From DASSSY01 sp035708205 (GTDB lineage: Bacteria; Bacteroidota; Bacteroidia; Chitinophagales; Chitinophagaceae), in the NCBI GenBank assembly GCA_035708205.1, contig DASSSY010000004.1:535859-599858 (forward strand): a stretch of DNA of 64,000 nucleotides, given 5' to 3'. The notes beneath the pieces are model-generated. The model did no database searches. It saw only the letters and a list, made by a program, of their open reading frames with translations, and was not told where the DNA came from. Positions 44,751 through 52,718 of the stretch are shown here, piece by piece. The first letter of the stretch is position 1; the number at the start of each line of letters is the position of its first letter. Made by a program: the position numbers and the translations under genes.

Positions 44751-45194
44751 TTATTCCTGATCGGATGCTTGCCGGGAGGATAGTTTTACCTTTCTTTTTT
44801 TGTTTTTATAATGCCGCAGGATATTTATGCCGGCAAAGAGAATAAGACTGGCAGTCTGCCACATCAATAATGAACGCCCTAATTTTTTATAGGATTTCTT
44901 TTCTTTTTCCCATGCGGCTGGAGACCTGTCAGAAACCTTTGCTGGTTGCTTCTTTTTCGTAAAAAGACTGCTTAAAAATGATTTGGATTTGAGTTGGCCA
45001 GCGCTTTCGGCCGGTTTCCTTTTTTTCCCGGATGCGATAATGCCATTTAAAATAAGAGACAGGGCCGTATCAGGAGTAATTACGGAGGATACCATGTTTT
45101 GCTCCATGTTTTTATAGGCTTGCTTTACCCTGGCTTGTTCCAAGTGGAGGTCGTGAAGGTTCCTTATCTTCTTTGCTTTGTACGGTTTGTTCAT
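44751..45194 (-). CDS. Hypothetical protein, third gene of the YtxH operon
   Basis: A 147-residue basic protein with one probable membrane segment near the C-terminus (LLMWQTASLILFAGINIL). The N-terminal half is rich in Lys and Gln. No family is recognised. It lies 35 bases downstream of the DUF1469 gene and appears to be cotranscribed with it and ytxH. The arrangement recalls the E. coli yqjD-yqjE-yqjK set, where the third gene is also a small, poorly known protein; this is an analogy of order, not shown homology. Confidence 0.6.
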   Translation of the reverse strand: MNKPYKAKKIRNLHDLHLEQARVKQAYKNMEQNMVSSVITPDTALSLILNGIIASGKKRKPAESAGQLKSKSFLSSLFTKKKQPAKVSDRSPAAWEKEKKSYKKLGRSLLMWQTASLILFAGINILRHYKNKKRKVKLSSRQASDQE

Positions 45195-45229
45195 ACCTGC
45201 TCCTTTTATCGTTGGAAAAATTTATCGGC

Positions 45230-45601
45230 TTATAACGCCTCGTCTTCGTCCTCATCATCTTCCCTGGCCCTTTTTCGAAGCATGATGACCGCTAATTTGC
45301 CGGCAAAAAAACGAATGATGGGTTTACCAAGTAAGATGGTAATGAATGCAATAACCAAGATAACGCCGCCGGTACAGAACATGCCCGCGAAACGGCTGTC
45401 AAGTAAGGTGCCTAACCAAGCCGCCAGCCCGAAAGAGAAGTACAGGAACGCAAAAAAGAATAAGAATGCCACAATGAGCATAAAGGTAAAGTAACCCATT
45501 ACATTCGATATACGATCGACCAATTCCAAACGGATGGACGCAAACCGTAACTGAAAGTAACGGGTAATACTTTCCCTGAGGTTATTGAGCAGGTTTTTCA
45601 A
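45230..45601 (-). CDS. Phage holin family protein (DUF1469/YqjE-like)
   Basis: A 123-residue membrane protein with two strong hydrophobic segments (YFTFMLIVAFLFFFAFLYFSFG and MFCTGGVILVIAFITILLG), an amphipathic N-terminus (LESITRYFQLRFASIRLELVDR pattern) and a very acidic tail (EDDEDEDEAL). This is the DUF1469 type, named holin family but found on chromosomes with stress proteins. There are no lysis or phage genes near. It is the second gene of an operon behind ytxH (14-base gap). Confidence 0.82.
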   Translation of the reverse strand: MKNLLNNLRESITRYFQLRFASIRLELVDRISNVMGYFTFMLIVAFLFFFAFLYFSFGLAAWLGTLLDSRFAGMFCTGGVILVIAFITILLGKPIIRFFAGKLAVIMLRKRAREDDEDEDEAL

Positions 45602-45615
45602 AATGCTGGATTGAA

Positions 45616-45837
45616 TTACGCATTATAAATCTCTTCTTCAATGTCGGCGGCATGCTTGCCCAGCTTGTCCTTTACTTTATCTTTGATCTGCTCAAAGTTT
45701 TTGCGGGCGGATGTCTTCAGATGCCTGAACTGATCGTCCCTCTGTTCTTTATCCGTTCCGATAATGTAACCGGCGGCAGCGCCAATGGCAGCGCCGATTA
45801 ATAAAGTTGCTACGGTTTTTCCTGCATTGTTTGCCAT
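45616..45837 (-). CDS. YtxH-domain protein
   Basis: A 73-residue protein with a small glycine/alanine-rich hydrophobic helix (TLLIGAAIGAAAGYIIG) followed by an amphipathic charged helix (FRHLKTSARKNFEQIKDKVKDKLGK), the YtxH pattern. Relatives are general-stress proteins of unknown mechanism. It opens the ytxH-DUF1469-hypothetical operon; a TACCTTTG element lies 46 bases upstream. Confidence 0.85.
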   Translation of the reverse strand: MANNAGKTVATLLIGAAIGAAAGYIIGTDKEQRDDQFRHLKTSARKNFEQIKDKVKDKLGKHAADIEEEIYNA

Positions 45838-46177
45838 GATTTATTGCTTTTTAAAGGTTAAACAAATAAAGATGAATGCCTAACAAAGGTAAGCATAATT
45901 AGAATGAATGAATAAAAGACACAACAAGAATAATGCCTGATTTTACATTTCAGGAAGTGAACTGCCGAAATTGCGGAATTTTAGCATTATCTTATTTGGC
46001 TGCGGCTAGCCATCTCGCAAGCTTATGAGCAGGCCTTAGGAATCATTTTGTCATAGTGTGTAAATTTTTATATTTTAAATCTTGTTTGAGTAATTTGATA
46101 ATATTATTTTTACAAGGGGGAATGGCCTTATTTTTGAATAGTATTTCAAGCTTTTATTCAACAGCCCTTATAATTTT
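45838..46177 (-). other. Intergenic region between divergent ytxH operon and the AI-2E permease gene
   Basis: 340 bases without a gene. It contains the ytxH promoter element at 45884-45891, a small hairpin (CCTGA/TCAGG near 45940-45955), and A/T-rich DNA toward the permease. I see no RNA gene. Confidence 0.5.
45884..45891 (-). promoter_or_regulatory. -7 element of the ytxH operon
   Basis: Minus-strand TACCTTTG, 46 bases upstream of ytxH. No good -33 box at 19-20 bases. Confidence 0.55.
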
Positions 46178-47212
46178 ATGCCCGGCATCCAGAATACGAC
46201 TTTAAGACAAATTATTTTACTCCTGCTGATTACCGTTATCGGCCTGACGCTTATCTGGCAGTTACAGTATTTTATCCCCGGCGTTTTAGGGGCTATCACG
46301 TTTTATATTGTGACGCGCAACCTGTTTTTCCGGCTGATCCGGAAATATAAATGGAAAAAATGGCTGGCGGCTTCAACAATTATTACCGTCCTGGTGCTGG
46401 CCTTTTTGTTGCCGGTATGGCTGATCGTGGAACTGCTGATCCCCAAATTTAATTATGCCTTTAGCCATACCGACGCTATTGTCCGCTCCGCCAACCAATT
46501 ATTGGAAACGCTTAAGCATTACGCGCCGCAGATCAGGATTACCGACGAGCAGATACAGCAGGCGGTGCAGAAAGCGGCTTTTATCATTCCCTCTTTTTTG
46601 AACGCTACTTTGGGTATGCTGGTCAATTTTATTACCGCGTTGTTTTTGTTATTTTTCATGTTTATGGGCGGTTTGAAAATGGAGCATCATATTGCCCGTT
46701 TCTTACCAATGAATAATGATAACATGAATGATCTCTGGCAAGAAACGCGCAACCTGATCATTTCTAACGCCATCGGTATCCCGTTATTGATTGTTTGCCA
46801 GGCGGCGATTGCCATCCTTGGCTATTTCATTTTCGGCGTACAGCAGCCCGTGGTCTGGGGCGTTCTGACAGGTGTGGCCTCCATTATCCCTATGGTCGGC
46901 ACTATGGTTGTCTGGATCCCGATATGCATTATGATGTTTGCCTCCGGTGATGTGGGAATGGGCATCGGCTTAACGTTGTATTGCGCCGTGATTGTTTCGA
47001 ATATTGACAATGTGCTGCGTTTTACGCTGATGAAAAAAATCGGCGATGTTCATCCGTTGATTACCGTTTTTGGCGTCATTGTGGGGCTTCAGCTTTTTGG
47101 GGTAATGGGGCTTATTTTCGGACCTTTGCTCATCGCTTATTTTTTTATACTGACAAAAATTTACCGGCTGGAATTCTCGTCATTCCATAAGCGGGATGAG
47201 CTGACGGAATAA
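46178..47212 (+). CDS. AI-2E family transporter (PerM-like)
   Basis: A 344-residue membrane protein with about eight hydrophobic helices. The family core is in FGVQQPVVWGVLTGVASIIPMVGTMVVWIPI and VSNIDNVLRFTLMKKIGDVHPLITVFGVIVGLQLFGVMGLIFGPLL. Members include the autoinducer-2 exporter TqsA and various Na+/H+ antiporters; the substrate here is unknown. A soluble domain of about 70 residues lies between helices 3 and 4 (HTDAIVRSANQLLETLKHYAPQ). It is single, followed by mutL 139 bases downstream. Confidence 0.9.
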   Translation: MPGIQNTTLRQIILLLLITVIGLTLIWQLQYFIPGVLGAITFYIVTRNLFFRLIRKYKWKKWLAASTIITVLVLAFLLPVWLIVELLIPKFNYAFSHTDAIVRSANQLLETLKHYAPQIRITDEQIQQAVQKAAFIIPSFLNATLGMLVNFITALFLLFFMFMGGLKMEHHIARFLPMNNDNMNDLWQETRNLIISNAIGIPLLIVCQAAIAILGYFIFGVQQPVVWGVLTGVASIIPMVGTMVVWIPICIMMFASGDVGMGIGLTLYCAVIVSNIDNVLRFTLMKKIGDVHPLITVFGVIVGLQLFGVMGLIFGPLLIAYFFILTKIYRLEFSSFHKRDELTE

Positions 47213-47351
47213 TAGGGGTGGGCGGCACGGGATGAGGAAATAGTGATTTAAGGGCGTGTAAGCGGGTATAAGGAAGGTACGGTCAGCTAAGAGCTATTTT
47301 CTTTGCCTGCTCCGTTGCCGTTTTGTAACTTCGCCTTGAAATTTAGATCTT

Positions 47352-49202
47352 GTGAAGGATATTATTCAACTCATGCCGGACCATCTGGCTAACCAGATTG
47401 CTGCCGGCGAAGTGGTGCAGCGCCCGGCTTCTGTCGTTAAGGAGTTAATGGAAAATGCCTTGGATGCCGGTGCCACCGATATTCAGCTTATTGTCAAAGA
47501 TGCGGGAAAAGAACTGATCCAGGTGGTGGATAACGGTTGTGGCATGAGCCCTATGGACGCCCGTATGAGCTTTGAACGCCATGCTACCTCTAAGATCAGG
47601 AATATTGATGATCTCTTTGCCATCCACACCATGGGTTTTCGCGGCGAAGCTTTGGCGGCGATCGCCGCGGTGGCACAGGTAGAGCTTAAGACCCGCCGGG
47701 AAGAAGATGAACTGGGCACGCTCCTGAATATCGAAGCCAGTGAAGTAAAGCGCCAGGAGCCGGTTTCCTGTCCGAAAGGCACTAACTTCGCCATCCGTAA
47801 TTTGTTTTATAATGTTCCCGCAAGACGGAAGTTTCTGAAGTCTAATACCTCTGAATACAAACATATCGTTGAAGAGTTTATCCGTGTGGCGATGGCTTTT
47901 CCGGATATTAACTTTAAGCTTTTCCATAATCAGGCAGAACAATTTGTTCTGAGGGCCGGCGGCTTGAAGAGCCGTATTCTGGACTTGTTGGGCAACCGTC
48001 TTGAAAAAAGCCTGATCCCGGTTTCCGAAAACACGGAATTGCTGACGATTGAAGGTTTTGTGGGGAAACCCTCAACCGCCACCCGAAGCCGGAGTAACCA
48101 GTTTTTCTTTGTTAACAGCCGGTTCATCCGGAGCGCTTATCTGAATCATGCCGTGCGCAGCGCTTATGAGGACCTGATTGAAAAAGACGCCTATCCTTTA
48201 TATGCCTTACGCCTGACGCTGAATGCCGACAGGGTTGATGTCAATGTTCACCCCAGCAAGCAGGAAGTGAAGTTTGATGATGAGCAGATGCTGTATGCTT
48301 ATATGCAGTCGGCGGTCAGGCATGCTTTGGCCAAGTTTAATGTCGCACCGTCCTTGGATTTTACCTTGGATCCCACGATTCAAAACACGGATGCGGTGAG
48401 GCTGCCGTTTTCTGATGAAGCAAAAAGCCAAGTCCAAAGCGGGTTTTTAGCCCGTGATTTTTCAGAAAAAGGACGGGCGCACCTGATAAGCAGCCGTCGG
48501 GAAAGGCAGGACTGGGAACAACAACGAGCCGGCTTTTTTACCGATTGGTCGGTACCGAAGGTGCGGCCGGAATCTGTTTCGGCATTGTCTTCAACCGATC
48601 CGCCTGATATATTTTCGGATAGCCCGCTGGCGAAAAATGAAAATCCCGGGATGACGCTTTGCTGGGGGGCTTATTTGCTGACGACCGTGAAATCCGGCTT
48701 TATGTTGATACACCGGCTGAGGGCCAAAGAAAGGATTTTGTTTGAAAGCCTGCAAAGCCGGATGCAGCAGGAAAAGCCGCTGGCTCAGCAATTGCTGTTC
48801 CCTTTTGAAATGGAGTTGCCACCAGCCGAGCTGGTCCTGGTACATGAGGCGTTGCCTTTCTTGATTTCCATAGGGTTCGTGTTATCTGTTGAAGGTCAGC
48901 ATAAGCTTGTGGTATCCGGGTTGCCGCCAAATGTCAGTGAAAGTGGCGGACGTCAGGTATTATCTGTACTTATAGAACAAATCCAGGTTAACCCTCAATC
49001 CCTGAAAGACCCGCTAAAGAAAATGCTGTTGGAAAAAATGGCCCGCAGCATGGCGCAAAGCAGTGATGCGAATGCGCTGAATGACGATTCATTGATTGAT
49101 GAACTTTTTGCCTGTAACGAGCCTCAGCAAAGCTTATCAGGGCAGAGGAATTTCATCATTTTAACGGCGGAAAAGTTAAATTCCCTCTTAGGAATACGCT
49201 AA
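47352..49202 (+). CDS. mutL: DNA mismatch repair protein MutL, GTG start, altered endonuclease motif
   Basis: A 616-residue MutL from GTG 47352 (MKDIIQLMPDHLANQIAAGEV). N-terminal GHKL ATPase motifs are complete: ENALDAGATDI, DNGCGM, TMGFRGEALAAIAAVA and KGTNFAIRNLFYNVPARRKF. A low-complexity linker spans about residues 345-420. In the C-terminal domain the endonuclease metal motif DQHAxxExxxxE is replaced: the sequence reads HRLRAKERILFE, so the first Asp and His are gone while both Glu remain. The family CPHGRP element is also absent from the LFACNEPQQS region. Strand nicking is thus doubtful; it may work like the non-nicking E. coli MutL. No mutS gene is adjacent. Confidence 0.9.
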   Translation: MKDIIQLMPDHLANQIAAGEVVQRPASVVKELMENALDAGATDIQLIVKDAGKELIQVVDNGCGMSPMDARMSFERHATSKIRNIDDLFAIHTMGFRGEALAAIAAVAQVELKTRREEDELGTLLNIEASEVKRQEPVSCPKGTNFAIRNLFYNVPARRKFLKSNTSEYKHIVEEFIRVAMAFPDINFKLFHNQAEQFVLRAGGLKSRILDLLGNRLEKSLIPVSENTELLTIEGFVGKPSTATRSRSNQFFFVNSRFIRSAYLNHAVRSAYEDLIEKDAYPLYALRLTLNADRVDVNVHPSKQEVKFDDEQMLYAYMQSAVRHALAKFNVAPSLDFTLDPTIQNTDAVRLPFSDEAKSQVQSGFLARDFSEKGRAHLISSRRERQDWEQQRAGFFTDWSVPKVRPESVSALSSTDPPDIFSDSPLAKNENPGMTLCWGAYLLTTVKSGFMLIHRLRAKERILFESLQSRMQQEKPLAQQLLFPFEMELPPAELVLVHEALPFLISIGFVLSVEGQHKLVVSGLPPNVSESGGRQVLSVLIEQIQVNPQSLKDPLKKMLLEKMARSMAQSSDANALNDDSLIDELFACNEPQQSLSGQRNFIILTAEKLNSLLGIR

Positions 49203-49271
49203 ATGGATACTTACCATCATTGCTTTACGAAGTGTTTTTATCATAAAATGAAAAAAATGTGCCTTTAGGCA

Positions 49272-49302
49272 TTTGCTAATTTAAGGAATAAGTTTACTTT
49301 TG
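49272..49302 (+). promoter_or_regulatory. Promoter of the exbB-exbD-exbD-tonB operon
   Basis: Perfect match to the Bacteroidetes promoter: TTTG at 49272-49275, 19-base spacer, TACTTTTG at 49295-49302. Transcription should start near 49309, giving a leader of about 127 bases. Confidence 0.78.
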
Positions 49303-49345
49303 ACCGGCTAAATGGCAAGTGGTATTTTTGGAATAAATGCTTCCT

Positions 49346-49370
49346 AATAAAGAAGCTATTCTTTATTTTT
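49346..49370 (+). promoter_or_regulatory. A/T hairpin with T-run inside the exbB leader
   Basis: Arms AATAAAGAA (49346-49354) and TTCTTTATT (49359-49367) followed by TTT, between the promoter and the exbB start. It looks like a weak intrinsic terminator or leader structure. It could alternatively terminate mutL transcripts. Confidence 0.4.
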
Positions 49371-49435
49371 ACTGCTTCCAATTTAAGAATTTTGTAGAAT
49401 TTAAAAATCAAAAATCCTAAACAAAAAATCAGATT

Positions 49436-50278
49436 ATGGCAGACGTAAAAACAGCCACAGCAAAATCTCAGGCGGCAGCCCGTGCAGCAGGAAAACCGAA
49501 AAACCAAAATCATTTTTGGATTAACTTAATCATTGTTATCCTGGCCATTGTAGTAGGTTGGCTAATCTATGAATTAGTGATCGGCGATCCGTCCCACTTT
49601 AATAACCCCGAAAAAACGGAGCCTAAAGATTTTATCGGTAACATGTATCTCGGCGGCTTTATCGTTCCTTTTCTTATGGCCACTTTCCTGGTCATGTTTA
49701 CTTTCGTTATCGAAAGAGGTATTGCCGTCATCAAGGCAAAAGGTAAAGTTAATGGCGGCGAATTTGTACGAAAAGTGCAATATCACCTGGCCAATAAAAA
49801 TCTTGACGCTGCTTTAGCGGAATGCGATAAGCAAAACGGCTCTGTTGGGAATGTGATGAAAGCCGGTTTGATCAAATACCGGGAAATGTCTTTAAATACC
49901 GAGCTGACCACTGATCAGAAGGTATTGAGCATTCAGAATGAGATCGAGGAGGCCACCGCTTTGGAATTGCCTATGCTGGAAAAGAATCTGGTATTCTTGT
50001 CAACTATTGCTTCCATTGCTACCCTGTTAGGTCTGTTGGGTACGGTATTGGGTATGATCCGCGCCTTTATGGCCATGGCCCAGGCCGGCGCCCCGGATGC
50101 CACAGCCCTGGCCGCCGGTATCTCGGAAGCCCTGTATAATACAGGCTTAGGGATCGGTACCTCTTTCTTTGCCGTAATCGCCTACAACTTCTATACGACC
50201 CTGATCGACGGTATCAATTACAGCATTGACGAGAGTGGCTTTACGTTGACTCAAAGTTTCCGGGCGACTTATAAATAA
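49436..50278 (+). CDS. exbB: MotA/TolQ/ExbB proton channel protein
   Basis: A 280-residue inner-membrane proton channel subunit. It has an N-terminal helix (INLIIVILAIVVGWLIYELVI), a second (YLGGFIVPFLMATFLVMFTFVIERGIAVI), and the conserved paired helices LVFLSTIASIATLLGLLGTVLGMIRAFMAMA and ALYNTGLGIGTSFFAVIAYNFY, the channel-forming part. With ExbD it uses the proton gradient to drive TonB. It is the first gene of an exbB-exbD-exbD-tonB operon. The ATG at 49436 has no Shine-Dalgarno. Confidence 0.94.
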   Translation: MADVKTATAKSQAAARAAGKPKNQNHFWINLIIVILAIVVGWLIYELVIGDPSHFNNPEKTEPKDFIGNMYLGGFIVPFLMATFLVMFTFVIERGIAVIKAKGKVNGGEFVRKVQYHLANKNLDAALAECDKQNGSVGNVMKAGLIKYREMSLNTELTTDQKVLSIQNEIEEATALELPMLEKNLVFLSTIASIATLLGLLGTVLGMIRAFMAMAQAGAPDATALAAGISEALYNTGLGIGTSFFAVIAYNFYTTLIDGINYSIDESGFTLTQSFRATYK

Positions 50279-50338
50279 TCTGTTGCCGGATTTTTGTGGA
50301 AAATCATCACTTTCTCGTCAATACTAAAACGAATATAG

Positions 50339-51019
50339 ATGCCAAAGATAAAAATGCCGCGTAAGAGTACGCATATAGATATGACGGCCATGTGTGATGT
50401 GGCATTCCTGTTGCTTACTTTCTTTATGCTGGCAACAAAATTTAAACCCATGGAGCCGGTTCAGGTAGTGACACCGGCTTCTACTTCGACTAAGGTTATC
50501 CCGACGGGTTTTATTCAAATAACCTTAGACAAGGACGGCCGTGTGTTTTATAATGTGGATAATCTGAATGCCAAGAAAGGGATTATTGAAGAAATCAATA
50601 AGAACAAAAAGCTTGGCCTGACCCCCTTGGAAATGCAGAGCTTCGTGTCGAATACGGCCATTGGCGTGCCTTTTTCCCAGTTGAAGTCTTACCTGGCTTT
50701 AACCCCGGCGCAACAAGAGGCGTATGACAAGACAAAAGCGGCCGGGATCCCGACCGACACGACCGGTAATTATGAAACGAACGAACTGGCCTATTGGATT
50801 ACCACTTCGAGGTATCAGCTTCTAGAGCAGGGAACGAAAGCCAGGATCGCAATTAAAGCTGATGGCTCGGCAAAATACCCGGATGTTCAGAAGCTGATCG
50901 CAACTTTGGGAAATTTAAAGATTTTCCGCTTCAGCTTCATAACCAATTCTAAAGCAGTTCCCAAGGGTACCGCCCTGTCGGAGGAACAGGCAGCGGCTAA
51001 AGCGGCCGGAGGAAAATAG
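50339..51019 (+). CDS. exbD: ExbD-type biopolymer transport protein (first copy)
   Basis: A 226-residue ExbD/TolR protein. The single membrane helix holds the proton-carrying Asp in STHIDMTAMCDVAFLLLTFFML. The periplasmic part ends in the family strand pattern IAIKADGSAKYPDVQKLIATLG. It is longer than E. coli ExbD (about 141), due to a middle insert (residues about 85-160). It is followed by a second ExbD. Pairs of ExbD are common in Bacteroidetes. Confidence 0.92.
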   Translation: MPKIKMPRKSTHIDMTAMCDVAFLLLTFFMLATKFKPMEPVQVVTPASTSTKVIPTGFIQITLDKDGRVFYNVDNLNAKKGIIEEINKNKKLGLTPLEMQSFVSNTAIGVPFSQLKSYLALTPAQQEAYDKTKAAGIPTDTTGNYETNELAYWITTSRYQLLEQGTKARIAIKADGSAKYPDVQKLIATLGNLKIFRFSFITNSKAVPKGTALSEEQAAAKAAGGK

Positions 51020-51099
51020 AAGGCGTGTCGTATCAAAGGATGACGTAATGTCTCCGCTAAACAGTAAATGATTCATTAATTTAAGAAAAAAATTAGGAT

Positions 51100-51660
51100 A
51101 TGGCAGAAATGGAGGTAAAGGGTGGCAAGAAAGGTTCCCCCCGTGTGGATTTAACGCCGATGGTGGATTTGGGTTTCCTGTTGATTACCTTTTTCATGTT
51201 TACCACGACGATGACAAAGCCTAAGGCAATGGATATCCAGATGCCCTATAAGGATAATAAGACCAAATTGACCGAGGATGAGCAAAGCAAAATCAAAGAA
51301 AGCGTTGCCCTCACCATCCTGTTAAGTAAAGATCATCGTATCTATTATTATGAAGGCATGGGCACAGACCCTAATAACCCTCCTGATGTAAAGGTGACGA
51401 CCTTCCAGAACAGCGGTGGTATTCGTCAGGCGATCATAGATAAAAAGAAAAAAGTGCAATCATTGATCGCTCAGGGCGCCCTAACGGCTACCGATCAGAC
51501 TACGGTTTTAATCAAGCCTGATTCCAACTGTACGACAAAGGACCTGATTGGCATCCTGGACGAAATGACCATTAACGCTATTCCTGTCTATGCCGTAGTC
51601 GATATTACGCCGGTAGATCAGGAGTTCATTAAGAAAACCGAACAGGCCAACGGCGAATAA
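51100..51660 (+). CDS. exbD: ExbD-type biopolymer transport protein (second copy)
   Basis: A 186-residue ExbD/TolR protein, 80 bases after the first. The proton-carrying Asp is in PRVDLTPMVDLGFLLITFFMFTTTM. The periplasmic domain includes TTVLIKPDSNCTTKDLIGILDEMTINAIPVYAVVDI, the family C-terminal fold. It probably forms a heteromeric stator with the first ExbD and ExbB. Confidence 0.93.
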   Translation: MAEMEVKGGKKGSPRVDLTPMVDLGFLLITFFMFTTTMTKPKAMDIQMPYKDNKTKLTEDEQSKIKESVALTILLSKDHRIYYYEGMGTDPNNPPDVKVTTFQNSGGIRQAIIDKKKKVQSLIAQGALTATDQTTVLIKPDSNCTTKDLIGILDEMTINAIPVYAVVDITPVDQEFIKKTEQANGE

Positions 51661-51717
51661 TTGAGCATTGTTTGCCTTCATTCATTTGGATGATATCGAA
51701 AAATAATAAAGCTTATC

Positions 51718-52539
51718 ATGGATATTAATAAAATATTAAATGCTGACTATCTGGACCTGCTTTTTGAAGGCAGGAACAAGAAGTATGGCAGCTATGAATT
51801 AAGGAAGAAGTACAAAAGGCGCATGCTGCTGGGTGCTTTTATTGCCTTTTTTGTATTTATCGCCGCTTTTGCCGCTACCCTGATTCAGCCAAAGGATGAG
51901 GTCATTACGGAGAAGCCGGTGATTAAGGAGGTGACCTTGACGAATCCCCCACCGCTGGATCCGCATAAGCCGCCGCCACCGCCGCCGCCATCTACACCGC
52001 CGCCGCCCGTAAGGCCAACGGTTAAATTTACTCCCCCGGTTATTAAAAAGGACAATGAGGTTAAGGAAGAAGATAAGCCCCAGCCACCTAAGCCTGAGGA
52101 GAATAAAGTGGTTGGCCCTAAAGATATTGCCGGTACTGACGATCCTAACGCTATTGACCCTAACCTGAATACGGCATCCGGGAATGGCAATGGTCCGGTA
52201 GTGCCCGCGGCACCTAAAGAAGAGCAGATCTTTAGATTTGTGGATCAGCAGGCCTCTTTTCCAGGTGGAGATGCGGCATTGCAGAAATATTTGAGCCGGC
52301 ATGTCTCTTATCCCCTAGCTGCGCGTCAGGCGAGTATCCAGGGACGTGTTTCGGTACAGTTTGTGGTGGACCAGAATGGTAATATTTCGAATGTCACCAT
52401 TTTGAACGATATCGGGGGCGGATGCGGGCAGGCCGTGGTTGATGCCGTAAAGAGCATGCCGAAATGGACACCGGCCAAAAATAACGGTCACCCTGTAAAA
52501 TCTTATTTTGTTGTACCGTTCTCCTTTACCCTGCAATAA
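51718..52539 (+). CDS. tonB: Energy transducer TonB
   Basis: A 273-residue TonB protein. It has a cytoplasmic N-terminus of about 40 residues (LDLLFEGRNKKYGSYELRK), one helix (MLLGAFIAFFVFIAAFAATLI), a Pro-rich periplasmic linker (PPPPPPSTPPPPVRP) and a C-terminal TonB domain from about 185 (ASFPGGDAALQKYLSRHVSYP, QGRVSVQFVVDQNGNISNV, then MPKWTPAKNNG). It passes energy from the ExbB/ExbD complex to outer-membrane receptors. It closes the operon, before a terminator. Confidence 0.94.
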   Translation: MDINKILNADYLDLLFEGRNKKYGSYELRKKYKRRMLLGAFIAFFVFIAAFAATLIQPKDEVITEKPVIKEVTLTNPPPLDPHKPPPPPPPSTPPPPVRPTVKFTPPVIKKDNEVKEEDKPQPPKPEENKVVGPKDIAGTDDPNAIDPNLNTASGNGNGPVVPAAPKEEQIFRFVDQQASFPGGDAALQKYLSRHVSYPLAARQASIQGRVSVQFVVDQNGNISNVTILNDIGGGCGQAVVDAVKSMPKWTPAKNNGHPVKSYFVVPFSFTLQ

Positions 52540-52569
52540 GTGTAAAGCAGGTCATTTAACTACATTTCT

Positions 52570-52605
52570 AAAGCGATTTCCATTTCGGGGATCGCTTTTG
52601 TTTTA
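52570..52605 (+). terminator. Terminator of the tonB operon
   Basis: Arms AAAGCGAT (52570-52577) and ATCGCTTT (52591-52598), followed by TGTTTT. Confidence 0.75.
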
Positions 52606-52667
52606 ACCATATCCGGAGAAGGCAGGTGCCGGGAATTATTTTTCAGGCCATACTGCCCCGCATTGCT

Positions 52668-52675
52668 TACTTTTG
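52668..52675 (+). promoter_or_regulatory. -7 element of the RND/MMPL exporter gene
   Basis: TACTTTTG followed by CAG, 43 bases before ATG 52719. No clear TTTG at 19-20 bases upstream. Confidence 0.5.
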
Positions 52676-52718
52676 CAGTTTTCTTTCTTCTTATTCTGTT
52701 TAGGTTTATTGATATCTT

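Noticed and set aside
45230..45601. Prophage remnant, suggested by the phage holin family name
   Set aside because: The family is widespread on chromosomes with YtxH-like proteins; there are no phage genes nearby.
49100..49202. MutL read as C-terminally truncated because CPHGRP is missing
   Set aside because: The sequence continues through a normal end (LFAC...ILTAEKLNSLLG) of the bacteroidetal type.
51960..52020. GC-rich CCG/CCA repeat as a DNA microsatellite
   Set aside because: It encodes the Pro-rich linker of TonB, an expected feature.
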